Shown here: in pieces, positions 13,501 to 25,016 of the stretch
How positions within the stretch are numbered: the stretch's first letter is position 1
How the letters are laid out: each line of letters begins with the position of its first letter
NCBI RefSeq assembly: GCF_030867145.1
Contig: NC_134415.1
Location: 13,618,417 to 13,682,416, forward strand
Direction: 5' to 3'
DNA length: 64,000 nucleotides
Source of the DNA: Opisthocomus hoazin
Taxonomy: Eukaryota; Chordata; Aves; Opisthocomiformes; Opisthocomidae
Translations under genes and position numbers: made by a program
Notes under the pieces: model-generated
What the model was told of the DNA's origin: nothing
Database searches by the model: none
What the model saw: the letters and a program-made list of their open reading frames with translations, nothing else

Positions 13501-14109
13501 CCTCAGGCCACCACAGCCACCTCCTGCCTTGGGGACTGTTCCCCCGGCCTCCCTGTCCCACCACCCAGGCAGTGGTGCCCAGGGGCGTGCGCAGGCTGTC
13601 CGCCTGGCGGGGCAGCAGCCGAGACTGTGCTGGTGCTGCAGTGATGAGCAGGAGTGCAATCCTCAGTAACGGGGAAAGGCAAAAGGTAAACCCCCAGGTC
13701 TTCCAAAGCTCAGCCTGCCCTTGCAGTGTTAGCAATGCAGGGTAACAGCTTCCTCTCAGGAACTTGCTACAGGGTGTTTGGCTTGTTGGGTGCAGAGATT
13801 TGCGTAGTCTCTGCATTGTGTTATACTTTACAGCCACTGGAGATGAGACTGACTGAACCAGGTAGTCCTTTCCCTTCCCATGTTTCTATCGCTTAAATCT
13901 ATCAGTGCCAGTAATGACAGTGTTTAATATATCTTTCTTTGTTTCTACTGAAAGGGCAAGTGTAATTGAACAGCTGAGAGAACTGCCATTAAAAGACAGA
14001 TTTTGGGGTGCCAAAAAAAGAGAAAGCTATCTAAATTTACCTAAAAACACCATGTAGACAAATTAAATGTTTTCAAACTGGTTGTGCCTAATGAAATTCC
14101 CCACAGGTA
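7509..14109. other. gene-free stretch downstream of MEMO1
   Basis: About 6.6 kb without a recognisable exon or interspersed repeat. It includes a T14 run at 10772-10785, an AATAAA at about 12180 with no transcript to attach it to, and a GC-richer patch at 13340-13660 with overlapping open frames on both strands but few CpGs. The longest frame (plus, 12218-12769, 183 codons) has no known domain and I read it as chance. Unmasked ancient repeats may be present. Confidence 0.4.
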
Positions 14110-15285
14110 TTTCCACCAGAGGCAGAAGCTATCTTAGGGCTGGCTGAGGCTACCTGGGAATTTGGGGAGGGTGGCCAAGGTCATGCAAGGATGACCAAGG
14201 GCAAACGGAGTGCCTAGCTTTATAAAGGGGGGACAGATAAGCAAGACAACCAGAGACCAGTTGGCTTAACTTCAGTGCCCAGAAAAGCACCGTAAGAACA
14301 TATCAGGCTACTTGCAAATAGATGAAAGACGCCAAGCAAGTGAGTGATGGCAAACGCAGACTAATGAGGAACTGATATGAAACCCATTTCAGGTTCCTCC
14401 TGTGCGAGGACAGAAGTAGAAACTGTCATTCTATCTAAGTAACAGATGTGCTTCGACTGCAGATAAGCTTTGGCATTTTCTCACATGGCGTACTTATAAG
14501 GGGAGGTGACTTGAGTCAATGTGAGACTATCGTAAAGGAAGTTCGGAATTGGTTAGAAAACTTGTTTTAAAGAGTCACTGTCAGTAACTCCCTGGTCAAA
14601 CTGGAAGGGTGCCTCAAGCATTAACTTTACTGAAGCCAGTCTACGGTACTATGCTGTATTAATGCTTTGGATACTGAGAGCCTGGAGTCTGATCATTAAA
14701 TTTGCAGATGATGGCTAGGGTGGAAGGAATTCCAGTGCATAGGAGACAGCCTAGGAATTCAAAATGATCTAGCCAAACTGGGGAAGCTACCTATAAACCA
14801 GAAGGCAGTTTGATAAGGACAAGAGAAAGTGCAAACCTGGCATGGGTTTCTGGATGAGCAGACACTTGTCAAGGCAACACCTGGCTGCACAGCTGTTCTG
14901 CTGAACTGAGGTGTTAGCATGTGTCACCGCGCCTTGCTGCTGCAGGGAAGGGTGAGCATCACACTGGGTCACACCATGCAGTGCCGAGACGTGTGAAAAC
15001 ACAAAGTGATACTCCCCCCCCCCATTTGGCACCAGGCCGGCCTCAGCAGAAATGAGTCACTTGGGATGCTGCAGTTTGAGGAAGCATTGACCAGAAGCCT
15101 GGAGGAAAGCCGCAAGAGCATGGTGTAGGAAAGGATGGAAAGAATTAGGGCTGTTCCCGCCAGGAAAGAGAAAAACTGAGAAAACATGCAATAAGGTTTT
15201 CACAATCAAAAACAGTAGCTGCAAAGGAGATAGGAGACTTTAACAAGTCTGCTGGGATAGGAAGACAAACGGGGTTAAACCGCAG
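14110..15285 (+). mobile_element. ancient L3-like CR1-superfamily LINE relic, sense
   Basis: Blocks in order resemble an old CR1/L3 element. They are GAGACCAGTTGGCTTAACTT followed by CAGTGCC (14252-14279), a decayed middle, the AAATTTGCAGATGATGG block (14698-14714) corresponding to the catalytic ADD region, the GATAAGGACAAGAG segment, and 3' ORF2 blocks to about 15285 (TTTGAGGAAGCATTGACCAG, 15076-15095). No frame survives. The similarity stops near 15285. The decayed CR1 piece at 16220 could be a continuation after an insertion or an independent copy. Confidence 0.6.
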
Positions 15286-16219
15286 AGAGGAGAGCCCAAT
15301 GCATGTGCCCCCCAGGAAGGGCACCATAGCCCTGGCAGGACCATGCTGGGGGGCTCTGGGTCACCACACCAGAGGCTTTTCATGGACACATCAGAGAAAC
15401 ATCTGCCCAGGGCGACTGAAGTGCATCTGCTCTGAAGGAGAGATGGCATGGCGGACCTCCCATATGTCGCACGATGCAACACTGCTACCTCTCCAAATGC
15501 CTTCAAGTAAGAATAAGATACTGGTAGCTGCGGTGGAGGTCACTTACATCCCTCTGTTGCTGCTACCAAAAGGAAGCCAAGTACCACAGTGTCTACTCTA
15601 AAGACGAGGAAACCGAGGCACATATCCCTGCTTAGATGAAAGTTTGGCATTTGTTTGAGCACAGAGGTGGGCAAGAAGGCCGGTGAGCTCTCCTCCAGAA
15701 CGTGCAGCCCCGTCGCCAGGGGTCTGGTGAAGCAGTCACCCAGCTGGAATATGCTTTTTGATACAACAATCAAGATTAGAGCCAGGGTTTATTTTTGTGT
15801 CTACGTTATGTTGCTCAGGCAAATTGTTAAGAAAAACATTGTGTTTCATTTATAGAACAGTTTAGAAAATGTTTAATCCCTTTCATGAGGTGTATGCGTA
15901 AGAGAAACCTGAAAATTTCATTGCATTTCGTTTATCTCTAAAATTTATGCATACATCTTACTCTCCAAGGGGGTCTTTTCTGCTCCGTAAATTTCTTTCT
16001 GGTTACACACTGCAGAAGGTGATGTATTTGTCTGTTATGACAAAAGGAAGAGGCAGTTAAAACAATAGACTTAAGTCTTCTGATCTGTAGATGGGAGAGC
16101 TGAAGAAGCTTTGACCTCCTTTGAAAAACCTCAGGAGGGCGGAAACTGAGAGCTACTCCCAAAACATCCTTACATAGCATTTTGAAATCCCGTGATGAAA
16201 AATACCCCATGGTAGTGAC
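15286..16219. other. gene-free stretch
   Basis: This lies between two LINE relics in the same orientation. I see no repeat family or exon. Frames of up to 100 codons on the plus strand resemble nothing I know. Confidence 0.35.
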
Positions 16220-16780
16220 CATATCAGAACGTACCTGTGCTATATCAGCAAGAGTGCAGCCAGCAGGTCAAGGGATGCAACTACACCACGTCCCACCTGC
16301 GCACTGTGTCTCATTTTGGTCCGCTGAGGTCAAGAGGGACATCGAAAAACTGGGGAGAGCCAAGCAGGCTTGGAGAGGTTAAACGCACCAAGATGGTCAC
16401 GGGGCTGGAGACCTTGGCACGTGAAGAAAGGCTGAAGGGACTGAGTTTATTCAGCCTAGAGAAGTGAGGGCTCAGGGGGATTCCATCCCAGTCTTCCAGT
16501 GCTGGAAAGGTAGAGATGAAGAAGGCACTGTCTTCATGAGGATGCACTGTGATGGACGGTCAAGTCCTTTCAGGCCAAATTTTGTTTCCAGACACAAAAA
16601 CTTCTCCACTGTGAGACCAACTAAAGGCTGAGATAGGTTGCCCAGAGGTGTGGCGAAACCCCTCCAGATGGAAATACACAGGACGGCTTGGCAATGCCCT
16701 AGATCACCTAACCCGAGGCCCTGCTTCCAACAAGCGCTGGCCCAGCTGCTCTCTCTGGTCCTGGCCAAGCTGGGTTTTCC
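16220..16780 (+). mobile_element. old CR1 fragment, sense
   Basis: Decayed CR1 3' coding and untranslated blocks are in order. They are GCAGCCAGCAGGTCAAGGGA (16256-16275), GGCACGTGAAGAAAGGCTGA and GTTTATTCAGCCTAGAGAAG (16417-16464), GTTGCCCAGAGGTGTGGCG (16636-16654), and a tail like CGCTGGCCCAGCTGCTCTC. It has many indels and no standard terminal repeat. It is more diverged than the copies at 5.2, 6.2 and 21.8 kb. Confidence 0.75.
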
Positions 16781-17869
16781 CTCAGTTTTTGTTTGTCTCA
16801 GTACAGCGAGTTGCTGGAGAGGCAAAGAGGCAGTGTCTTCACAAGGCTGTCTCTTATCTCTGCTTTATCTTTCCTCCACCGGAGACACAGCTTTGCAGCA
16901 ACAACCGCCGGCAGCAAAAGGGCATCCTTCGCATCCTGTCAGCTACGCCCAGGCAAAGCAGCTGTGCACAACAGACGCGGTGGATACACCGCCCGTTTCG
17001 GCGTGCATCTCCCTGCTGCTGGAGGTAGAGCTACACCAGTGCTAGGTCCCAGGACAGGACTGCTGATGGCACGCTCCAGCCCTGTGGAGGAGGCCTAGAT
17101 GCTGGCTCCAGATGCCAGGAGCCAGGGCTTGGATGCTGGGTGCTCACCAGTGGCAAAAGCAACTCAGCAATGGGAAGTGAAGAACACGAATTTCAAAATG
17201 TCTTCACTGGCCCAACTCTGCTCCAGCTGGAGTCAGTTGGAAAAAAGTGAACATTGTATTTTTTGTTGGTTTGTTTTTTTGTCTTTTCCAGCCCAGCTTT
17301 TTAGTCCCTCACCTTCTGACTTCATTTTGGAACACTGCTTAGTTATAAAATAAGCTGGATCCAGCCTGAGATCTCTCTCAGATAAGATGAGTTCAGCTAA
17401 AGGAAACTCTAGTCATGGAAAAGCTCATATGTCAAGAAAATAGAACCCAGCAGTATTGAAAAGGAAAATTTAAAAAAAAAAAAAAAAATGAAAGAAAAAA
17501 AGCAGCAGCTTGGCTCCTCTTCCTTTTTTAATGAACAAAATAATCTTCCAAAATCAACTGGCAGATCAGATAAATGAACCTTCTGCTTGGGATAAGAAAG
17601 CATGGACTTTTGTCTCCAGATACAATTTGAGCGCATCTTCTTCATCTTTGGTTTTGTTCCACCGCACGAGCTGCTAGCGGCGTCCTTCCACTGCCTCTCC
17701 CCAGGCTACGATGGTGGAGATCTGGCTCCCTAGCCCCCTTTTTGAGTGGCTCCGTGTCTCCTTAAGAACGTGAAGTTTGCTCCATCTCCTGCTGACCTCA
17801 GTGGGAGCTTGGTCAGACACAGAGGTATTTTTCCAAGCTTTGCGAAGACCGGACTCTGTGCAGAGGCAG
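16781..17869. other. gene-free flank of CpG island
   Basis: No exon recognised. It contains an A17 run at 17472-17488. GC content rises from about 17.65 kb into the CpG island to its right. Confidence 0.4.
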
Positions 17870-19170
17870 GATGCCACAGATGTGGCCCAGTGGGCGCCCG
17901 CTCCTCCCAGCTGGCCACCGCTCCGTGTTCCAGGCCAACCCCAAGCACGTGGGCCAAACCCGGGGACCGTCCTGCCCCCGAGCACCAGGGTGGGAGATGC
18001 CATGGAGGACACTCATGTCCATCCCGCTGCCCCTGGCTTGGGTGGGACAACGGCTCCAGCTGCCCTCCCGGGCCACCTCTATTGCTGACGGGAGCGTGTC
18101 CTTCACCACGCGGCCGCTTGCCGGGGGAATCCTTCCCTTCCCTCCCGCAGCTCGAAGGGTGAGAGCAGGCCCAGCAGCAGGCCGGGGTCCCGCCTCGCCC
18201 CTCGCCGAGCAGTGGCCTGCCCCAGACGCCACGCCAACCGCGAGAGGGAATTTTTGCGACACGCCAAGAGATTACGAGAGAGCAAGAGCACCCAGGGCCA
18301 GAGGCAGAGCGGAGGCGCGCCATGGCTTCGCGTCCAATGCTTGCTTACAAGCTTTGTCGACGAAATACCCGTACGGAACAGCCGCCGCTGCCACTCTTTA
18401 CTGGAGTTTTGTGACGGAGGCGGCTCAGCGGGTGACGATCCCCGATCTAAATCCTTTTTTCCCTAAGGATTTTTTTTAGGAACGCGGTAAAAGGAGCGTT
18501 GGGAAAGCAGCTTTTGGACACGGCCCCAGCGCTCAGGGCAAAGCGGCAAAGGGCGGTCCCGGAGCGCTGCTCCCGGGGCACAGCCCGGCCCGCCCCGTCG
18601 CCCCCCGCCCGCCTCCCGCCGCCGGGCAGCCCGACACTGACACCTAGCGCCGGCCGGGCCCGCGGAGCGCCGGAGGGCCCTCCCAGGGAGTCCGCCCAGC
18701 AGCCCGCCGAGCAGCCCCCGCTGCCCGGCCCGGAGCCCCACGGCCGGCCGCGCTGCGGGGGCCGGTCAGCGGCGGGCGCGTGGCGCCGGCCGGGGGCGGG
18801 GCCGCGGCCCTCAGCGTGACCTGAGGGGAGCGAGGGGCGGCGCCGGCAGCCCCGGCGAGGAGCGCAGCCGCCTCGTGAGAACTTTGCGCACTCTTCGCAG
18901 AAACGCGTGTACGCCGTCTGTGAGTTTTCGGGGGTGTTTGGTTTCTTGGGGTTTGTTTTCTTCTTTTTAAGTTTCCGCAGAGCGCAGGCGGACACCTGCC
19001 CCAGCCCGTCCGCTGCCGCTCCGCCGGCGTTGCTCCCCCCCCTCCAGTCCCGGGCGTGGAAGCGGGGCGCCCACTGCCCCGCGGCCCGGCCGCCCCTCCG
19101 GCGGCCGGAACCCCCAGCGCCTAGCGCAGCGAAGGGCTCGCGTACAGTCACCAAGGCGGTTTCTTGAAGA
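17870..19170. promoter_or_regulatory. orphan CpG island, candidate promoter
   Basis: The sequence is GC-rich with dense CpG dinucleotides, most intense at 18500-18900 and 19000-19150, against AT-rich surroundings. GC boxes occur, such as GGGGGCGGGGCC at 18791-18802. No TATA box is evident. Six-frame reading shows open frames (235 codons on the minus strand, 202 on the plus) that are arginine/proline/glycine-rich and look like GC-driven chance frames. I specifically looked for SRD5A2 exon 1, a plausible neighbour on the far side of MEMO1 by remembered synteny, and did not find it. It could be the first non-coding exon of a distant gene, an lncRNA promoter, or an enhancer-type island. Direction is unknown. 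Confidence 0.7.
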
Positions 19171-21834
19171 ACAGCTGGAGGGCAGCGCTTGGTTATATCT
19201 CAGCCCTGCGCACAGAAAACCGTTTCCTACAGAAAGCGTGGTTTCTCCCTGGAAGAAGTCGTGACGCCAGTCAGCGCTGCCAGACCAGCCACTTACAGCA
19301 GACCTCTTACCGACCGGGTATTTGTGACACCAGCTCTTTATACTCTGATCATAAAGGAAAATAGATTTTTACCATTAAAAATACGCACGAGCTCAACACT
19401 GATTCATCCCAGCTGAGCTTCAACGCTCACTCTTCAAATCTTTGCAGCAATTCCGGGAGACAAATGGAAAGTCATGCCCATATCTAAGTTGTCAGCCCAG
19501 GGGACACCTTTCCCTACCGGCCCACACAGCCAGGCAGCCCAGTCGAGCCTCTGCCTCTGCAGCCTGGGCACGAAGACACTAATTCTCCACTTTGCGGAGC
19601 AGAAAGGTATAATAAACACACCTTTCACCAAAGAAGGTACTTCACCCAAGAGCACTGCCCTTTTCAGCCTTGTGAAGCTGCAGTCACAGGCTCAGGAAAG
19701 TAATTTCGCAGCGTTTTAAAACTCACTAGAGAAAAAAAGAAATCTGAGAAGTTTAGGTTCAGAGAGTTCCTAGTTTAATGCTTAGCACAAGTTTTACTCC
19801 TCTTGTCATTTAGGTCTTTGTCATATACAAAGCAGATACTGTATCACTGAAGTCTGAAGTTTCATTACCGGTTTCGCTCACAGCAGGCTTGAGGCCCTGG
19901 GTATAGGATTTAAATACAACTACCAGAACTAGGATATACTTTAGTTTGAAAAAAGTAATTAAATAACTTTGGTTTCACAAACTTTGTAAAAGGTATGTAG
20001 AACTGTTCGTAGGGAACACACATTTACATTAATGTCAATGGGGATCACAGGCCTGAGATAAATATTTACTTCTCTTAAATCCACTCAGAACCAAACACAT
20101 TGCCTTAGAAACCTGGGGGGTGTGGGGGTCCATCTGTCACCTTTGCATAAAGGCCAAGACACCTTTAGTTGCCTAGAACTTAGTCAGCATAGGATTCTCA
20201 CCCCTGAGCTTCAACAAATTGAGCTATGCTTAATAAAATACCTCTAACATTTCTGCTCTTTGGAGTAGCAGCAACAGGCTGCCCACCAAACACAGCATCC
20301 AGCCCTCAGCTGCGCTTGGCCGTGTTTTGCAGCATGCCAGCTCCCAGACAGGACAGCAGAACAGGTACTGACATTAAACTGGAAAAGCAACCATTTTCTT
20401 CCCTATCTGACCCCATTCTCCTTATTTCTCTGCCCTTTCCAAATAGATCCAAGCCTCTACCAAACAACGCACCCAACTTGCCAAAACCTAAAAACAGGAG
20501 GAAACAAACATTCTGACATAACCTCTTTCTTAATTTAGAGATATTGCTACCACGGCATTTTCATTCCTGGGGTACAGACAATGGCAGCGATGTCTCAGAT
20601 CCTGGGGTTAGGGAATGCACACGCTAAACTAGACAAGACAGGAAGGAGCCAATGCTGAGTTTTCAGCTAATGCTGGGATAAGATAACCCCCAAATGACAC
20701 CAGGCATCTGGAAGATGTCTGCAGTATGCATGGACAAACTGGTTTCAGCATTAGACAAAATTAAGTAAGAAAAAAAAAAATCTGAAGTAAAAAAAGGCTC
20801 TAGAGACAATTAGAATAGAGGCAATAGATCTTGTATTACTGAAAGAATAAAGCCAGTTCATCCCTACAGACCCATTCCAAATCGTGTTTTGCAACCATCT
20901 GTTGAAAAGGCCATCTGGCTGCAGTGAGGGCCCTGAATCAAAACATCTCACATCTTTGGGGTGCACTAAAACTGAAATTCAGTTTTTCTTCACACTGAAG
21001 ATCTTTTCACAGGCTAGCTTCAGGGGTTAACTTCAGAAAGTTTCTCACGGAAATAGGAAGGCAAAAGGTCACCTATACAAGGGACTTTGAACATTTCTGC
21101 ATGCATGTAATAGTTTGGGCAATTTTTGAGAGTGGATCAGATGCTAGGTAGCTCACTGAACCCAGCCCGAGGAAATAACTGCAAATCATGGTGACTGATG
21201 TCATGTGAAAGCAAGGCTTCCTTTGATGCAGAGGAGAGCATTTTTCCTGAGGGAGTAAGGGGAAAAGGACAAACACAAAATGGAAAAAAATCCTACCCCA
21301 ACCACCGAAACGACATGCCAAAGTACCAGGAGACTCTGTTTGCAGGTGTCAAATGGAAACCTCCCATTTTAGCGCTTGAAATGTCTATTTGAAATTCCCA
21401 AGCAAAGCCTACAGCAATATCCAGAAGCCTCCAGACACAGCAGTGAGCCCCTGACTGGGAAGCAGTGAGAACAAGAGCCAGGCCTAAAAATGCCCGGGTG
21501 AGCTCAGCATTGCCAACGGCTCCCAGAAAGGAGACTGCACGGGAGTAAGAGTTCCCTTCAGGCAGTAACATTGGATCAAAGCCAGGCACGTGAGGATTTT
21601 TTAAATAAATCAATAAAGCGAGCCAAACAGTTGTTAGGAACTGATGAAGGCCAAGTCGAAGCAGCTACATGGAACTCGCACCACACCAAGCGCGCCCGGA
21701 TGCCGCAGGGAATAGGCGTTGCCGGACTCAGCTAAAGGCGAGCCGTGGCTCCCGATGCCCACAGAGCAGGATGCTGCTTATGCCCATGCCTTCTCCTGCT
21801 TCTGCTGATCTAAACCTGAAGACCTACTGCTCCA
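19171..21834. other. gene-free stretch
   Basis: No exon or repeat that I recognise. Small open frames (up to 106 codons) are on both strands and show no family resemblance. An A-rich patch lies at 20758-20800. Confidence 0.4.
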
Positions 21835-22047
21835 TTTCACTTTTACACCAAGGGTGGTGAAACCCTGGCACAGGTTGCCCAGAGAGGTGGTAGACACCCC
21901 ATCCCTGGAAACGTTCAAGGTCAGGTGGGACGGGGCTCTGAGCAACCTGATCCAGTTGATGTCCCTGCTCACGGCACAGGAGTTGGACTGGGTGGCCTTT
22001 AAACGTCCCTTCCAACCCAAACTGTTCTATTGTTCTATGATTTCAAT
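21835..22047 (+). mobile_element. CR1 3'-end fragment
   Basis: About 210 bases of CR1 3' end in sense orientation: GGTTGCCCAGAGAGGTGGTA (21873-21892), CATCCCTGGAAACGTTCAAG (21900-21919), CCCTTCCAACCCAAACTG (22006-22023), then the repeated TTCTAT tail. It is strongly 5'-truncated and close in sequence to the 3' end of the copy at 6165-7508. Confidence 0.93.
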
Positions 22048-24299
22048 GTCAAAAACAGTAAGCTGAAGAATTAAGATTTCAGTAGACAGGTCTTCAAAAG
22101 CACTTTTTAAAGACAGTAGTTAAAAAAAAAATAAGATCCATAAAGCTCTTTTGTGAGCAAGAACAGAAAAACAAAGGAATATTTTAATCAACATTTTCAC
22201 ACATTGAACATTTCTCAAAAATGCCAAAATTTTAAAATGAGAATCATGTCCCTGGCTGGATTTATTGCACTGGAAGTGTGGTCAAAGCCCAGTCATCCTA
22301 CGCATAGAAGCAGCCTCCACAAAAGTGAATGGAACTGTCAATATTCTAAACCAGACATTCTTTGCCCCAAAACACTATATTCAAATGCATATTTGAGTGA
22401 GAATAAAATGTGTGGTAAAGCTAAAATAATGAAACAATAGTCTTGAATGAAGATTTTTCAGGAGCTTGTTATTCTCCTTATTTGCTTTTCCTTCTGGCAC
22501 ACTTTAAACTGACTCACCAGGAAACCGTGCACTGAAGTCAACTCCCTCCAACCCCACCAGAAGTCAAGACCAGAAAAAAAAATGAGTTCTTCAAAATCAG
22601 GTATTTTCTGCTCTCAAGCAAACAGGTTTTTTTACAACAAATCCTTCTCAAGTTAGAGCAGATTTCACAAAGCTTTAAATTTGAGTGGGCTTCTGAACTG
22701 TCATTGCTGGTTATTATTAGTAGGCACAGAAATTCCCATTTTAATTAGAAACTTTATTTTGAAATACATTACACAGTTTACATGTGAAGTGCTTTCACTG
22801 CGAGATATTTCATAACATTGTGCTGAGCAAAACGGCTGACCGATTTCCTTCAAGCTCTTCCAGGTACGCTTTGTTTTTATTAAAACTACCTTACAGAACT
22901 AAGATGCAACTTCAGCATTTGTACTCAGAAGCTAACTACTATGTTTACCTTGGGGAGAAAGTATATACTTAACTGTTCCAATTCACTTCATGTTTCAGTA
23001 ATGACGTGAAGCATTTGGCGTAAGACTGAAAGAAACCTGAGTCCTAATTAAACTTGTATTCACCAAAGATTAAAAAAAATAATAATCTTCATGATCAAAC
23101 TACTTTTTTAATAAGGCACAGACAAGTATTTATAAAGACTGGCTACCAATTCAGTTTTACCTGCACAGCCTTCCTGCTGGTCTGTCAAAAGTAATCTCAA
23201 AGTTGTTTTCCCTGTCTGCTCCTGAGACTTTTCAAGAACAAGGCAGAGCAACAAGGCAACTAAAAGAACGGACATGCAAAGGAGTCTGGCATTTGGGATG
23301 GATTCTGAACATCTGCAAAGTAGTTCATTTTCTAAATGGAGCATTCATCTATTATTAAAATGGTGGCAACTATGATAAGGAAAATAGAAGGGGTGCAAGC
23401 AGTGTCTGTTTGCAAAAGGGTATTTTAATAGGAATAAACAAGATGTCTGGTATGCTTTCAGGCGAAGACTTTGCATGCAGCAATGCCTACAACTTTAAAA
23501 GATTATCTAAACTGAATTCTGAAATTCCCCCTCTGCCACTCAGAAAAGCTGAATGTACCAAGAGGCTGCTCGACAGCAGGTGAAATATCAGGGAATGAAA
23601 TCTCCGTTTAGATAATGAGCCAGTACTGCCATCCTACTTTGCATTTCTTATTAGAACGAAAGGAAGTCTTCAGTAATGATAACTCAAACAATTATTTTGG
23701 CTGGAAGAAAGTTCAAGAATCTTAAGATGTGATGATGTTTAAAGAACATGAAACAATTCTACCCACAGTCAAAGAATAAAAAATAAAAAAAAAAAAAAGA
23801 AAAAAAAAAGAGAGAAGCCTTACCTTCTCCTCCCAATTAAAATCTTTGAGGAATAATTGCTTGAGCTTAGCACTGTATGGCTTCTGTGGCCTATGAATGC
23901 TTGATAGATAGTCGAAGAATTATCATTTTCAAGCTACTGTTTTCAATTTTAAGTCATTTCAAATAAAAATACTGCATCTATTTCACTTTAATAATCAAAC
24001 AGCATAAAAATCATTAAAAGTGTATTTCTGATACAAATTTATATCACATACTAAAAGATACTATTTTATAGATAATTGTAAACAAAAAGTATTAGAATAT
24101 ACAAAAGGTTTTTAAAATTCTTTTGCACAGCTGAACTCATAGTGCAGGTTTAAGATAAAAAAAAAATCTGTAAATGAAGTAGTCATAACAAATGTTGAAT
24201 ATAAAATACATTCCAAAGTATTTTACAGAATGGCTGAATTATCAAGCATAAGAACTGAGGATAAAGGATGTTAATGACAAGCAGCCACATACAGAACAC
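22048..24299. other. AT-rich downstream region of MEMO1
   Basis: No coding exon. It may contain distal MEMO1 3' UTR if the far poly(A) signal at 22758 is used. A long A-rich tract lies at 23771-23810. The composition is AT-rich as is common for vertebrate 3' UTR and downstream DNA. Confidence 0.4.
22753..22758 (-). terminator. candidate distal MEMO1 poly(A) signal
   Basis: AATAAA on the minus strand, about 2.1 kb after the MEMO1 stop codon, in the context CAAAATAAAGTTTC. It would end a long 3' UTR. This is one of several possible signals, and the sequence cannot decide which is used. Confidence 0.3.
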
Positions 24300-24342
24300 A
24301 AAGCAATAAGTTTAAATCAGACTATTTTGGTTTGTGTAGCCC

Positions 24343-24348
24343 TTTATT
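24343..24348 (-). terminator. candidate proximal MEMO1 poly(A) signal
   Basis: AATAAA on the minus strand, about 540 bases after the stop codon, in the context GCTAATAAAGGGC. Another AATAAA lies at 24469-24464. Either would give a short MEMO1 mRNA. Confidence 0.35.
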
Positions 24349-24629
24349 AGCAACTAAAATAGAATATATCTGTTGTACATCACGGGTAGTAACTGACTAT
24401 ACTGGAATTTTATTATATTCTAATACAGGATCATTTATAAATGCGTTGTTTTCCTTTTCTTCTTTTATTAAAAAGCTTCCACCCCTTTTTCCATTTACAA
24501 CTTGCAAAACTATTCTGAAAGCTGAGTACATGTGCACAGGTCTGCGAAGAGTGCAAATTTAGGATACGGTAAATGCTTTACATGTTATATTTGTAAGGAC
24601 TGTCTGCCACCATGCCTTCACAGCCACTA

Positions 24630-24665
<36 letters not shown>

Positions 24666-24884
24666 CAAAATGTTTTGATACCAGCCTTCCTTCCATTGTC
24701 CTAAACAAGAAAGCATTTAAATGAGTTGAAACTAAGGAAGGACTACACCTACTAGAAAAGAAGAGAGTTCTATTAGTTTGAGGTTTCAGTATACCCAAAG
24801 ACCAGGGACTGTATCTTTGTAAGGGCTAGGCTGGGACCCCGTATACAGAGTGTGTGCAGGTGCCATCCCTGAGCATTCAGCGGT
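24349..24884 (-). other. MEMO1: MEMO1 3' UTR (extent uncertain)
   Basis: Minus-strand sequence following the MEMO1 stop codon in the last exon. It has no further splice or coding features, so at least the proximal part must be 3' UTR. It holds the T28 tract (A28 on the plus strand). The left limit given is the proximal poly(A) signal. The true end may be further left. Confidence 0.6.
24635..24662 (-). repeat. 28-base mononucleotide tract (U28 in the MEMO1 transcript)
   Basis: An uninterrupted run of 28 A on the plus strand, the longest homopolymer in the window, starting about 220 bases after the MEMO1 stop codon. In the mRNA it would be poly(U). Its length is likely polymorphic and may carry sequencing error. 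Confidence 0.9.
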
Positions 24885-25016
24885 TCAGTGGACCATAAGC
24901 GCTCCAGCTGCATAACTCACTGAGCTGTCTTGCCAGTTTCGACACTGACTTGACTGAGCATAATTCAAAAATGAAAAGCTCATATTCATTCCATTCTTCT
25001 GGAGCTCATTGATGGC
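24885..25016 (-). CDS. MEMO1: MEMO1 coding exon 9 (last)
   Basis: Encodes residues 255-297 from [12 protein letters not shown] to the C-terminal GALMVH and a TGA stop. The acceptor is TTTTCAG at 25017. It carries the T257N and T295M differences from the remembered human protein. The exon continues into the 3' UTR. Confidence 0.97.
   Translation of the reverse strand, partial: AINELQKNGMNMSFSFLNYAQSSQCRNWQDSSVSYAAGALMVH

Noticed and set aside
18447-19154. 235-codon minus-strand frame in the orphan CpG island, tested as SRD5A2 exon 1 or another gene
   Set aside because: No 5-alpha-reductase-type motif (for example the tryptophan-rich ELPSF region) in any frame, and the composition is what GC bias gives. 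The island may still be a promoter.
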